Counted from the stretch's first letter, positions 1-8,454 are shown. The stretch: 20,882 nucleotides of DNA from an uncultured Chitinophagaceae bacterium (GCA_937919945.1 CALESY010000082.1:1-20882), one strand, 5' to 3'. A program made the numbers and translations. Notes: generated from the sequence alone by a model not told the origin.

Positions 1-52
1 CTTAAAAAAATTAATCTGATAATTTTTCGGTATATTTATAGAAAAGGTATCT

Positions 53-319
53 ATGGTATTGTTTATTGGCAATGTAAGTAAGTTGACAACCGAAAAAGAA
101 TTGAAAGAATTGTTTGCATCATTCGGAGCTATCAAAAAACTGCGACTGATGGTAGATAAGATTACCCGCCGTTCAAGAGGATATGCCTATGTAGATATGT
201 TGGAAGACGCGAATGCACTGGCTGCCGTACAACAACTGAATACTGCCAACTTTATGAATAGCTGCCTGATAGTTGGTGTTGCGACAGAGGGGCAATTGTC
301 AAAAATAGAATGGTTTTAA
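53..319 (+). CDS. Small single-RRM RNA-binding protein
   Basis: An 88-residue protein made of one RNA recognition motif and almost nothing else. RNP2 is visible at residues 3-8 (LFIGNV) and RNP1 at residues 42-49 (RGYAYVDM), with the beta-alpha-beta-beta-alpha-beta spacing expected of the fold. The aromatic residues that stack on RNA bases (F4, Y44, Y46) are present. Proteins of this type in bacteria bind single-stranded RNA in the cytoplasm and are often linked to cold response or RNA chaperoning; the target here is unknown. The start ATG follows a purine-rich stretch (GAAAAGG) at a suitable distance. The gene converges on the porin gene with only six bases between the stop codons. The RRM assignment is firm, the physiological role is not. 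Confidence 0.92.
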   Translation: MVLFIGNVSKLTTEKELKELFASFGAIKKLRLMVDKITRRSRGYAYVDMLEDANALAAVQQLNTANFMNSCLIVGVATEGQLSKIEWF

Positions 320-325
320 TGCTGA

Positions 326-1702
326 CTATAGCTCAATATGAGCCCTGATTGAGAAAAAACTCAACGGGCCATTTATACTGTAATAGCCAGGGTTTACACA
401 AAGCTGATAACTGCCACTAAGCCATAGTGATTTTTTCAACGGCTTATAGCTATAATACAACTCACCAATCATTTCGGGCGAATAGGTTTGTGGGCTGCCG
501 CCAATATTTTGCCCATAGCCGCCTCGTTCTATATATGTTTTGTGTTCGGCAGATAATGCGTTTATTGCAAAAGCAATGCCCATATGGTCGCTTGCGCGCT
601 TCCAACCTTTGCCATTAGCAGCTATACCAAGTGATAGGCTTTGGTCTGCTTCCGTAAATGACCATGTTTCAGTTTTGCCATCATTCCAGCCTATGCGAAG
701 AAAAGATGATATTGTATTGCTCAACTCTTGTTGCATATTCAGTCCTACACCATATTTAGCAGTACCGTTTTGCCTGGTAAGTATTATGTGCCGTATGGGT
801 AATGTGTTTGCATTGGCATATATGCCCATGTTGGCAGTATTATAAAACCCTGTCAGGCGTATTATGCCCGCACGTTTATTGATAGTTACTTGTCTGCTTA
901 CCTCTGCTAATGCAGAAAATGATTGTGATATATCTGCATCCAGCACAGCACCATTGGCGGTTGTTGGCATGGCAGCTATGCCTGCTTTGTAATTCATCTT
1001 ACCAAGCTGCACCTCAGTTGTGAAGTTGTAGGTATATCCACGCGTATCGCTTGCCATATCCCACGCTGTATTATTCATAAATGCCCAATTCAAGAATTGA
1101 GTACGCGGATTGTTGGCAACACCGTTACGGTCATATAAATCGCGTAGAGATAATTTACCAATGTAGAAGCGTAGATAATCTTTGGGCTCATATCCTGCCA
1201 GTTGGTTGGGTGCGCTTGCCAGTTCGGTACTATTCACATAGCCCAATTTACGCGCACGTTTGTTGCGCAAAGCAAATGTTTGCCTGAAATATGCTCTTGC
1301 CAAAAACAAAGTTAGCTGAGGCTTGCTGATGTGAAATGTTTCCCCGTTCGACGGGGCAGCTATACCCATATCACTACTCAAGCCTGCACCGCTTGTTACT
1401 TCAGGGTTTACATACACTTCTGCACCTTTCCACAAGCGTAGTCCTGCAAACAATGTAGCACTAATTGTATTGGCACTTTCTCCATCATCAAATCCATGCT
1501 TCGAACTATCGCGTATAAAGCTTTTAGATGGCATGTACTGATAGATATACGTCGTTTGTGCTTTGATGTTGAAACGCTCTATGCCACTTGCATTAGCATT
1601 GTCGGTATTAATACTCCTGTCTTGGGGTTTGGTAAAATCATATTGTTGTGCCATTGATGCATGGCAGCAAAACAAAAGAAGTAATGAAGCGGTTAGTTTC
1701 AT
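326..1702 (-). CDS. OprB-like carbohydrate-type outer-membrane porin
   Basis: A 458-residue exported protein. Residues 1-19 form a signal peptide ending in a typical SMA-Q cleavage site. Residues 43-100 carry the pattern of the OprB carbohydrate-porin family: an ERFNIKAQTTYIYQ strand, then LFAGLRLWKGAEVYVNPE, followed by GLSSDMG and the LFLARAYFRQTF strand near 132-143. The rest alternates polar and hydrophobic residues as in a beta barrel and ends in a short terminal strand (RAHIEL). It would sit in the outer membrane and admit small solutes; the sugar specificity of OprB relatives in Bacteroidota is not established, so the substrate is open. It lies downstream of recQ on the same strand, but a terminator-like hairpin separates them, so it is probably transcribed alone. 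Confidence 0.85.
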   Translation of the reverse strand: MKLTASLLLLFCCHASMAQQYDFTKPQDRSINTDNANASGIERFNIKAQTTYIYQYMPSKSFIRDSSKHGFDDGESANTISATLFAGLRLWKGAEVYVNPEVTSGAGLSSDMGIAAPSNGETFHISKPQLTLFLARAYFRQTFALRNKRARKLGYVNSTELASAPNQLAGYEPKDYLRFYIGKLSLRDLYDRNGVANNPRTQFLNWAFMNNTAWDMASDTRGYTYNFTTEVQLGKMNYKAGIAAMPTTANGAVLDADISQSFSALAEVSRQVTINKRAGIIRLTGFYNTANMGIYANANTLPIRHIILTRQNGTAKYGVGLNMQQELSNTISSFLRIGWNDGKTETWSFTEADQSLSLGIAANGKGWKRASDHMGIAFAINALSAEHKTYIERGGYGQNIGGSPQTYSPEMIGELYYSYKPLKKSLWLSGSYQLCVNPGYYSINGPLSFFSIRAHIEL

Positions 1703-1728
1703 CAGTACAGACGTGTTTAAATATCTTA

Positions 1729-1765
1729 TAAAAATAAACCGTAACAGTGAATAATGTTACGGTTT
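1729..1765 (-). terminator. Hairpin terminator downstream of recQ
   Basis: A perfect 10-bp inverted repeat (AAACCGTAAC at 1736-1745 and GTTACGGTTT at 1756-1765) with a 10-nt loop. Read on the minus strand it is followed by ATTTTTAT. It lies 22 nt beyond the recQ stop and before the porin start, so it should end recQ transcription. Confidence 0.75.
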
Positions 1766-1787
1766 ACTTGTTTATCTCTTAAAGCCA

Positions 1788-4010
1788 TTAGTTGGCGTAT
1801 TCGCTCATAAACTTAATGCGCATCATTTGCAGTTGCTCTATGGTTACATCCCTGTCTTTAAATTCTTCATAAGCACTTTCCAGCGTATCGTCATGGCTGC
1901 TGCGGAAGAAATCAAAAATGTCTTCCTGTTCGTATTCGTCCAACTCCTGTTCCAGGCAGTAGTCAAGGTTCAGGCGTGTGCCACTTGCTACAATGGTTTC
2001 CATTTCTACCAGCAGGTCTTGCAGGTTCAGCCCTTTGTTTTTGGCTATGGTATCAAGCGGTATTTTCTTGTCTATGTTCTGTATGATGAACACTTTCATG
2101 CCGCTTTTATTCACCACGCTCTTCATCACAAAGTCGTCCGGGCGCACTATGTCGTTTTCTTCTACATACTTCTTTATCAATTGCACAAACTTGCTGCCAT
2201 AACGCATAGCCTTGCCTTTGCTCACGCCCTGAATCTTTTCCAATTCTTCCAGTGTAGTAGGGTAGCTGATGGCCATGTCTTCCAACGAGTTTTCGAGGAA
2301 GATAACAAACGGAGGCAAGCCTTTTTCCTTAGCTACTTGTTTGCGTACATCTTTCAGCATTTCAAACAGGGTAGTATCCAGCGTAGCACCGCCACCGCTG
2401 CCTGTGCTTATTTCATCATCATCGCCATCTGCATCTTCATAATTATGGTTCAGCACCACCATGATGGAGAATGGCTTTTTCAGGAATTTGTGTCCTTTAT
2501 CCGTTATCTTCAACAGGCCATATTCTTCAATATCCTTGCGCACCAAGCCTTCCAGCATCATTTGCCTTATCAGCGAATGCCAGAAATTGTCTTCCATCTT
2601 CATTATCAAACCACTACCGAAAGACTTCAGTTTGTCGTGCCTGAAGGTCTTTATCTGCGGGTTCGATTTGCCGAGTATAATGTCAACAACGTAATCTATA
2701 TTAAAGCGTTCATCAAGTTCGTTGATGGTATCAAGCACTATCTTCGAGCTGTCGCGCACTTCCAGTTTTTCTTTCGGGTGCAGGCAGTTATCGCAGTTAC
2801 CGCAGTTGTCTTGTTTCAGTTCTTCACCAAAATAGTGCAGCAACAGTTTACGGCGGCATACGCCACTTTCAGCATAAGCTACTGTTTCTGATATGAGTTG
2901 TGCACCCATTTCGCGCTCGCTCAGCGGCTTGTCGCGCATCAGGTGTTCCAGCTTCTGTACATCTTTATGAGAGTAGTACAATACGCATTTACCTTCCAGC
3001 CCATCGCGCCCTGCACGTCCTGTTTCCTGATAATAATTTTCTAAAGATTTGGGTATGTTGTAGTGTATTACAAAGCGTACATCGGGCTTGTCTATACCCA
3101 TGCCGAATGCAATAGTAGCCACTATCACATCTACCTCTTCCATCAAAAACTGGTCTTGCCTTTGTGCACGTATGTTGGCTTCGAGCCCCGCGTGGTAGGC
3201 TACAGCAGATATACCGTTTGCCTGCAATGTTTGTGCAAGCTCTTCGGTGGTTTTACGGTTCAGCGTATAGATGATACCGCTTTTACCCTTCATGCCGTGT
3301 ATAAACTTCACCATGTTTTTCAGCACGCTTTCTTTCTTTCCCTTAGGCATTATTTCATAATACAGGTTGGGGCGGTTGAAAGATGCTACATACACATCGG
3401 GGTTGCGCAATGCCAGATTTTTTACAATATCGTCCTGCACTTTGGGGGTGGCAGTGGCGGTAAGGGCTATGATGGGCAGTTCGGGGTTTATCTCGTCTAT
3501 CATATCGCGCAGTTTGCGATACTCAGGGCGAAAATCATGTCCCCATTCAGATATACAGTGCGCTTCGTCCACCGCTACAAACGATATGCTCATATCGGCA
3601 AAGAAGGCTATATTCTCTTGCTTGGTAAGTGTTTCTGGTGCCACGTACAGCATCTTGGTGCTGCCGTCCATCAGGTCGCTTTTTACTTTTTTCTGTTGTG
3701 CTTTGGTAAGGGTACTGTTCAGAAAGTGGGCTACGTTGTCTTTGCTGCTGTAGCCACGTATCAGGTCAACCTGATTTTTCATTAACGCTATCAATGGCGA
3801 TACGATGATGGCTACACCATCGCTCAGCAAAGCCGGCAACTGGTAGCAGAGCGACTTACCACCGCCCGTTGGCATGATGACGAATGTATCTTTGCCCGAA
3901 AGTATACTCTTGATTATCTTTTCCTGCTCTCCCTTAAATCCATCAAACCCAAAATGCTCCTGCAGAGCCTTTTTAAGGTTCACTTTTCCTTTAGTGGTAA
4001 CGGCACCCAT
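1788..4010 (-). CDS. recQ: ATP-dependent DNA helicase RecQ
   Basis: A 3'-5' DNA helicase of recombination and fork repair. From the ATG at 4010 it has 740 residues. The superfamily 2 motifs are in order: the Q-motif region (GFKGEQ, 24-29), Walker A (PTGGGKS, 47-53), DEAH box with RecQ-specific aromatic-rich loop (DEAHCISEWGHDFRP, 148-162), TATATP (184-189) and motif VI (QETGRAGRDG, 328-337). A zinc site is formed by C385, C403, C406 and C409, followed by a winged-helix RQC domain, an HRDC domain near 545-620 and a C-terminal helix-turn-helix extension near 650-690. An acidic, glycine-rich linker lies at 523-541. The longer reading from a TTG at 4019 adds only three residues; I prefer the ATG, though neither has a clear ribosome binding site. 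All catalytic residues look intact. Confidence 0.96.
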   Translation of the reverse strand: MGAVTTKGKVNLKKALQEHFGFDGFKGEQEKIIKSILSGKDTFVIMPTGGGKSLCYQLPALLSDGVAIIVSPLIALMKNQVDLIRGYSSKDNVAHFLNSTLTKAQQKKVKSDLMDGSTKMLYVAPETLTKQENIAFFADMSISFVAVDEAHCISEWGHDFRPEYRKLRDMIDEINPELPIIALTATATPKVQDDIVKNLALRNPDVYVASFNRPNLYYEIMPKGKKESVLKNMVKFIHGMKGKSGIIYTLNRKTTEELAQTLQANGISAVAYHAGLEANIRAQRQDQFLMEEVDVIVATIAFGMGIDKPDVRFVIHYNIPKSLENYYQETGRAGRDGLEGKCVLYYSHKDVQKLEHLMRDKPLSEREMGAQLISETVAYAESGVCRRKLLLHYFGEELKQDNCGNCDNCLHPKEKLEVRDSSKIVLDTINELDERFNIDYVVDIILGKSNPQIKTFRHDKLKSFGSGLIMKMEDNFWHSLIRQMMLEGLVRKDIEEYGLLKITDKGHKFLKKPFSIMVVLNHNYEDADGDDDEISTGSGGGATLDTTLFEMLKDVRKQVAKEKGLPPFVIFLENSLEDMAISYPTTLEELEKIQGVSKGKAMRYGSKFVQLIKKYVEENDIVRPDDFVMKSVVNKSGMKVFIIQNIDKKIPLDTIAKNKGLNLQDLLVEMETIVASGTRLNLDYCLEQELDEYEQEDIFDFFRSSHDDTLESAYEEFKDRDVTIEQLQMMRIKFMSEYAN

Positions 4011-4180
4011 AAATAACAATTTTTAACCTAACGTATAGTTCAAATCATCCGCAATCTTTATATGAAATCGTTGTTATAGCAGCGGCCTTTGGCGAAAGGT
4101 GTGCGAAAATAACGATAATCAAGTTAAGAAAATCAAAAGAGATATGCAAGGGTTTCCCTTAATATGAGATTAACCGGAGG

Positions 4181-4684
4181 TTAAAATTTGTATTCCCGTA
4201 CGGGCAGGGTATCGGGGCATTCGGTCAGCAGTGTGGCTACGGGCTTGTGCAGGGTGGGGTGCACAATGGTAGCGGCAATATCTGCCAGCGGCACAAGGGC
4301 AAAGCGGCGGTTTTGTAATTGCGGGTGGGGTACACGCAGGGCAGGTGTGTCAACTACTTCATTATTATACAGTAATATATCAATATCCAACGTGCGCTGC
4401 CCCCACAGTACGGTACGCTGCCTGCCAAGCTGGGCCTCTATGCTTTGCGTTAGCTCCAGCAATGCAAGCGGCGGGCGGGTGGTTGCTATACACAAAGCCA
4501 TATTCAGAAAATCGGGCTGGTCTTCCTTGCCCCATGCAGCCGTTTCGTACACGGCAGATTGCTCCATGATGCGACATCCATCTGCCAACAACAAAGCCAT
4601 CGCTTTATCAAACCAGTCCAAACGATTGCCCTCGTTGCTGCCGAGGAGTAAGTAAACAGTGTTAAGCCGTGAGTCGTGAGCCAT
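4181..4684 (-). CDS. folK: 2-amino-4-hydroxy-6-hydroxymethyldihydropteridine pyrophosphokinase
   Basis: HPPK transfers pyrophosphate from ATP to 6-hydroxymethyl-7,8-dihydropterin in folate synthesis, in the cytoplasm. The 167-residue length matches monofunctional HPPK. The N-terminal strand YLLLGSNEGNR (11-21) is the family hallmark. The catalytic signature GQRTLDIDILLYN spans 95-107 with the two magnesium-binding aspartates D100 and D102, and the PHPQL..RRF..PL segment at 119-133 follows as expected. Unlike many bacteria it is not next to folB or folP. It lies upstream of recQ on the same strand, but 170 nt separate the two genes. A -7-like box lies just before the start codon (separate entry). 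Confidence 0.95.
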   Translation of the reverse strand: MAHDSRLNTVYLLLGSNEGNRLDWFDKAMALLLADGCRIMEQSAVYETAAWGKEDQPDFLNMALCIATTRPPLALLELTQSIEAQLGRQRTVLWGQRTLDIDILLYNNEVVDTPALRVPHPQLQNRRFALVPLADIAATIVHPTLHKPVATLLTECPDTLPVREYKF

Positions 4685-4697
4685 GCGTAGCGAGTAG

Positions 4698-4705
4698 CAA
4701 AGATA
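4698..4705 (-). promoter_or_regulatory. Bacteroidota -7 box (TATCTTTG) before folK
   Basis: The minus strand reads TATCTTTG, an exact match to the TAnnTTTG -7 element of the Bacteroidota housekeeping sigma factor, 13 nt before the folK ATG. No good TTTG -33 element is seen, and the implied leader is very short. Match by eye only. Confidence 0.45.
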
Positions 4706-4773
4706 GTGGTAACTTTAGTGATGTTAAAAACTGCTTTTTGCGCTTTATTCAATTACAATAAAAGATATCAATC

Positions 4774-5430
4774 ATGAAGATGTTAAAAGATATGTGGATT
4801 TTTTTAAGTACTAATATCGATACAATCGAAAAGGTTTCAAATATAGTTATTGCTTTTACTACATTAATTTCACTATTCATTACTTGGAAAGTTTATCATG
4901 TTGGGCAAATCCAATTTGAAAAAAATTTAGAAAGAACAGATGAGCAAATCAACTTAATTAAAGACGAAAGGAAGAGAACTTTAGAATTAGGCAAGCCTAT
5001 TATGGCAGTTCCAACATCTGGCGTATCTGTAGATTTTAAGAACAATGAATATAAAATGTTATTTAAGCTACAAAATTATGGTAGTAGACCGGCGGACAGG
5101 GTAAAAATCGATTTGTATACATTTAAAAAAACTAATGCTAATCAATATGTAGAAGTTGGTAATAGTTATCATTACACATATACAAATTCTATTGTGCCAA
5201 GCACGCAGGTTGACTTATTTCATGTATTGCAAACTAATGTAGATACTAAGATTTACGTTTATTTATTACTAACATACTGTGATGACTTTACTAATAGCGA
5301 AATCCCTAAAAGTTTCTTATATACTATACTAGAGAAGAATTCTTTGGAAGATAAAAAAGAAACGCAGCTATGGGGAGCAAGTCTTCATGACAAGATAGAG
5401 ATAGATAACATCTTGAAACAAAGAAAGTAA
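4774..5430 (+). CDS. Membrane-anchored protein of unknown function
   Basis: A 218-residue protein that I do not recognise. After a short N-terminal segment, residues about 22-42 (IVIAFTTLISLFITWKVYHV) form one membrane helix. A charged stretch at 47-72 (LERTDEQINLIKDERKRTLEL) could form a coiled coil. A predicted soluble beta-rich domain follows, with LFKLQNYGSRPADRVKIDLY near 95-115, a pattern common in small membrane proteins whose domain resembles an immunoglobulin-like sandwich. The base composition is visibly more AT-rich than that of the neighbouring housekeeping genes, which suggests a recently acquired or fast-evolving gene. It is divergent from folK. A small hairpin followed by TTTT lies 60 nt beyond its stop. 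Function unknown; it is likely a real gene given its length, start and domain structure. Confidence 0.75.
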   Translation: MKMLKDMWIFLSTNIDTIEKVSNIVIAFTTLISLFITWKVYHVGQIQFEKNLERTDEQINLIKDERKRTLELGKPIMAVPTSGVSVDFKNNEYKMLFKLQNYGSRPADRVKIDLYTFKKTNANQYVEVGNSYHYTYTNSIVPSTQVDLFHVLQTNVDTKIYVYLLLTYCDDFTNSEIPKSFLYTILEKNSLEDKKETQLWGASLHDKIEIDNILKQRK

Positions 5431-5490
5431 GCTAAGCAACATATCTAATGCATATGTGTAATAATTAATGACTAAAGTCTACAAAGCTTT

Positions 5491-5510
5491 TGTTCCTACG
5501 GAACATTTTG
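5491..5510 (+). terminator. Short palindromic hairpin, possible terminator or repeat element
   Basis: TGTTCC-TAC-GGAACA (5491-5505) is a perfect 6-bp stem with a 3-nt loop, followed by TTTTG. It may terminate the upstream plus-strand gene. The short T-run makes it weak, and it could instead be a dispersed REP-like palindrome. Confidence 0.4.
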
Positions 5511-5527
5511 AGATAGAAGGCTTTTTA

Positions 5528-5755
5528 TCAACTATTTTCATCGTCATTGCTTTTGTTGCGGTAATAATTGAGCATCAGAGCTTCGAGTTCTCTTTGCTTT
5601 AACGTAGGAGTTGCTAATATCATAAACATACCTGTAATAGGTGTGCAGATGAGTGATAGAAAGAATATACCTACCTCGCTAATGCCTCTTTCTTTTGCAA
5701 AACCCGTTAGAATGTAGCATACAGACAGGTGAATAATGATAAGAATAATGTACAT
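5528..5755 (-). CDS. Small two-helix membrane protein of unknown function
   Basis: A 75-residue protein with two hydrophobic helices, about residues 1-18 (MYIILIIIHLSVCYILTG) and 29-49 (VGIFFLSLICTPITGMFMIL), joined by a short polar loop (FAKERGISEVG), and a charged cytoplasmic-looking tail rich in N, D and E. The pattern of a glycine-containing loop followed by an FFLSL..TP..G segment resembles small membrane proteins often seen in Bacteroidota with no assigned function. No partner is evident. It is encoded alone on the minus strand and shares the AT-rich composition of the preceding islet gene. Confidence 0.65.
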   Translation of the reverse strand: MYIILIIIHLSVCYILTGFAKERGISEVGIFFLSLICTPITGMFMILATPTLKQRELEALMLNYYRNKSNDDENS

Positions 5756-5851
5756 GATTTATTTGTTTGGATATTATTAGATTTTTTCTCTAGTGCCCGT
5801 TTGCAAAAGAGATGCACAATAAGTCCCTCCTTGGGCGGAGTTGGACAGGCT

Positions 5852-6430
5852 CTAATGCCCACTTCCCTTCGCCCTTAGCAACTTCCCTTCAATATTATAT
5901 GCTCCCACCTCGTGCAGGTTTTTCAGCAGCTTTTGGTAAATGGCGCATAGCGGGTTGCTTTCTACATCGGCAAGGTATTGTATCAGTGCTTCCAGTTCTT
6001 TTTTCTTCAGCTTGTAGGCTTGCTCTACAAATATTTCGGGGTGGTCTGCCGCTACTACCAGTACTATGTGTTGCAGCCTGTCGCTCACACCGCTGCTCCA
6101 TTTCATGTCTTTACAAATGCCCACACCTATTTTCAGCACACTATCGGGCAGTACTTTGCCTGCTTCTTCCAGTGCCGTCAGGTAAGGTTCATATACATAA
6201 TGCAATTGCTTGCGGTCGTCAGGGTCAAACACGGCTACAAAAGCATCTTTTGTTTTAGGGAAGCTGTTCAGGTAGTCGAGCTGCTGAATAATAGCAAGCC
6301 TGTTTTTATCCAGTATCTGGTACGATTTCCATACCTTTTCCGCATCAGGTATCAGCGGGTTGTGTACATCCTGTGCCATTGCAGGCAGGCATCCCCAAGC
6401 CATCAACCATATAAATAATACATACCGCAT
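5852..6430 (-). CDS. Secreted protein of unknown function
   Basis: A 192-residue protein with a clear signal peptide (residues 1-19, ending PAMA-Q), so it is exported to the periplasm or beyond. No lipobox cysteine is present. The mature part is rich in predicted alpha helices (for example VWKSYQILDKNRLAIIQQLDYL near 33-54 and QAYKLKKKELEALIQYLADV near 137-156) with no motif that I recognise as catalytic. It is oriented away from sppA, with the divergent 149-nt region 6431-6579 between them. Codon use and composition fit the surrounding genome better than the AT-rich islet to its left. The gene is probably real; I cannot assign a function. Confidence 0.75.
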   Translation of the reverse strand: MRYVLFIWLMAWGCLPAMAQDVHNPLIPDAEKVWKSYQILDKNRLAIIQQLDYLNSFPKTKDAFVAVFDPDDRKQLHYVYEPYLTALEEAGKVLPDSVLKIGVGICKDMKWSSGVSDRLQHIVLVVAADHPEIFVEQAYKLKKKELEALIQYLADVESNPLCAIYQKLLKNLHEVGAYNIEGKLLRAKGSGH

Positions 6431-6529
6431 ACCGATATTCAGCGTTTATTGGCAAGTTAAAAATAAAACTTCACCTACTATCTACCCCCGTTCGCCGATT
6501 TTCAGGATATACACACATTGTTTTACCTG

Positions 6530-6537
6530 TATATTTG
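6530..6537 (+). promoter_or_regulatory. -7 box (TATATTTG) of the sppA promoter
   Basis: TATATTTG matches the Bacteroidota TAnnTTTG element exactly and lies 42 nt before the sppA ATG. The -33 region is not convincing. Assigned by eye. Confidence 0.5.
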
Positions 6538-6579
6538 CGTGGTTATTAGCAGATAACTCAAAATCTCAAACTAAAACTG

Positions 6580-8355
6580 ATGAAACAATTCTTTAAAATG
6601 TTCTTTGCATCGCTGCTGGCGATGATTGTAACGGGCATTATCATTTTCGGTGTGTTTATCGGCCTTATCGTATCGGCTGTTTCCAGCTCTATGAAGTCTG
6701 ACAAAGAACCGCAGGTAGCTAAAAACACAGTACTGACTATAGACCTCAGCAAACGCCTGCACGAGCAGAGCGAGCGCAACTCATTGGCCATATTTGCAGA
6801 TGGCGATGAAAACAGCGTAGGTGTGTACCATGCCATCAATGCGCTGCAAGAGGCTAAAGAAGATGATAACATCAAGGGTATTCTCATTAAGCTGAATCCG
6901 AGTGGCAATGGCTGGGCAACTATGCAACAATTGCGTGGTGCTATACAGGATTTTAAAACAAGCGGCAAGTTTGTATATGCATACGGTGAAAACATAACAC
7001 AAGGTGCATACTACATGGCTACGGCGGCAGACAGCATCTTCCTGAACCCGATGGGCGATATGGAATTGAAAGGTTTCGCTACCATATTATCTTTCTTTAA
7101 AGGGACGCTCGATAAACTGGAACTGGAACCTGAAATATTCTACGCGGGCAAATTCAAAAGTGCTACAGAGCCTTTCCGTGCAGATAAAATGAGCGATGCC
7201 AACCGTGAGCAGATTGCTGAGTTCCAAAAAGACTTCTGGAGCGAATTCCTGCAAGCATCATCACAGTTTACAAAACTTGATACTACTGCGCTGCATCAAT
7301 TGGCTGCAAGCGGTACGATAGAGTTTCCGCAGGATGCTTTGAAAAACAAACTGGTGTCAAACCTGTTGTATTGGGATGAGGTAGAAAACCGCATCAAAGC
7401 TAAAACAGGTGGCAAAGAAAAAGACAAGATAAAATACATGAGCCTGTCTGAATACGCATCTACCGTCAGCGATGATGAAGGTGGCGATAACCGCGTGGCA
7501 GTATTGTTTGCAGAAGGCAATATAGTAGATGGTGAAAGCGATGATGACTACCAGATAGCATCGCAAGACATGATAGAACAGATACGCAAGCTGCGCAATA
7601 ATGATAAAGTAAAAGCAGTGGTATTGCGTGTCAACTCGGGTGGTGGTAGTGCATTGGCATCAGAAGTAATACTGCGCGAATTGCAACTGCTGAAAGCTAA
7701 AAAACCTTTGGTAGCCTCTATGGGCGATGTGGCAGCATCGGGTGGTTATTATATCCTTTGTCAGGCAGACAGCATCTTTGCGATGTCCAATACTATAACA
7801 GGCAGCATCGGTGTATTCACCATGATGTTTAACAGCGAAAAACTATGGCGCAATAAAATGGGTGTTACGTTTGATGGTGTGAAGAATGCTCCTTATGCCG
7901 ACTTCCCCAATGGTATACGCCCGCTGACGGCAGACGAAGCAGCCAAAGTGCAACGCTCGGTAGATAATATATATACCATCTTCAAAAGCCGTGTGGCTGC
8001 TGGTCGCAAAATGGACGTAGCAATGGTAGATAGCTTTGCACAAGGCCGTGTATGGAGTGGTACGGATGCATTGCAGATAAAACTGATAGATGGACTCGGC
8101 AATCTGGACCGTGCCATAGCCAGCGCGGCAGCATTAGCAAAACTGAAAGACTATAATACAGTAACCTACCCCGAACCGATAGATAAGTTTGAGAATATGC
8201 TGAAGCGCTTTAAAGGCAACAACGCCAGCATAGCAGAGCAAGTTGTGAAGAAAGAATTTGGTAAAGAATACGACTGGTACAGGCAACTGAAACAACTGCA
8301 AAAAATGAATGGTAGCGTAATGGCACTCATGCCGTTTGCTATTGAAACGAGGTAG
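6580..8355 (+). CDS. sppA: Signal peptide peptidase SppA, long (67K) type
   Basis: A membrane-bound serine protease that degrades leftover signal peptides at the inner membrane. The 591 residues match the tandem two-domain form. One membrane helix lies at residues about 10-34. The N-terminal half carries the general-base lysine in GKFKSATEPF (K193), corresponding to K209 of the E. coli enzyme. The C-terminal half carries the nucleophile in GDVAASGGYY (S387), corresponding to S409. The NSGGGSALAS segment at 352-361 and the NTITGSIGVF segment that follows the active site are also family hallmarks. The Ser/Lys dyad split across the two repeats is therefore complete. The gene has its own -7 box upstream and a strong terminator downstream, so it is probably transcribed alone. 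Confidence 0.96.
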   Translation: MKQFFKMFFASLLAMIVTGIIIFGVFIGLIVSAVSSSMKSDKEPQVAKNTVLTIDLSKRLHEQSERNSLAIFADGDENSVGVYHAINALQEAKEDDNIKGILIKLNPSGNGWATMQQLRGAIQDFKTSGKFVYAYGENITQGAYYMATAADSIFLNPMGDMELKGFATILSFFKGTLDKLELEPEIFYAGKFKSATEPFRADKMSDANREQIAEFQKDFWSEFLQASSQFTKLDTTALHQLAASGTIEFPQDALKNKLVSNLLYWDEVENRIKAKTGGKEKDKIKYMSLSEYASTVSDDEGGDNRVAVLFAEGNIVDGESDDDYQIASQDMIEQIRKLRNNDKVKAVVLRVNSGGGSALASEVILRELQLLKAKKPLVASMGDVAASGGYYILCQADSIFAMSNTITGSIGVFTMMFNSEKLWRNKMGVTFDGVKNAPYADFPNGIRPLTADEAAKVQRSVDNIYTIFKSRVAAGRKMDVAMVDSFAQGRVWSGTDALQIKLIDGLGNLDRAIASAAALAKLKDYNTVTYPEPIDKFENMLKRFKGNNASIAEQVVKKEFGKEYDWYRQLKQLQKMNGSVMALMPFAIETR

Positions 8356-8380
8356 TTAACAGTATTTTAATACAATACGG

Positions 8381-8413
8381 AAAGCCCGCGGGATGATAAC
8401 CCGCGGGCTTTTT
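8381..8413 (+). terminator. Strong intrinsic terminator of sppA
   Basis: A perfect 11-bp GC-rich stem (AAGCCCGCGGG at 8382-8392 with CCCGCGGGCTT at 8400-8410), a 7-nt loop and a T-run (8409-8413), starting 26 nt after the sppA stop. It is the clearest terminator in the window. Confidence 0.93.
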
Positions 8414-8454
8414 CATTTTTCTTCCATTTCTGTAAAACCAAAACAACCAATCTG

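Noticed and set aside
1827..2891. Long plus-strand open frame (354 codons) inside recQ
   Set aside because: It is antisense to a helicase with intact motifs; its translation is rich in F, H, Q and Y in a way typical of a shadow frame and shows no domain.
3063..3785. Plus-strand open frame (240 codons) inside the 5' half of recQ
   Set aside because: Shadow of the recQ coding frame; no motif or ribosome binding site supports it.
4011..4019. TTG start for recQ at 4019
   Set aside because: It adds only three residues ahead of an ATG, and the RecQ homology begins well after both; ATG is the simpler choice.
4148..4160. AAGGG-TTT-CCCTT hairpin between folK and recQ
   Set aside because: A 5-bp stem without a following T-run on the minus strand; too weak to call the folK terminator.
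5812..6258. Plus-strand open frame overlapping the secreted protein gene
   Set aside because: Cysteine- and histidine-rich translation with no domain; the opposite-strand frame has a signal peptide and normal composition.
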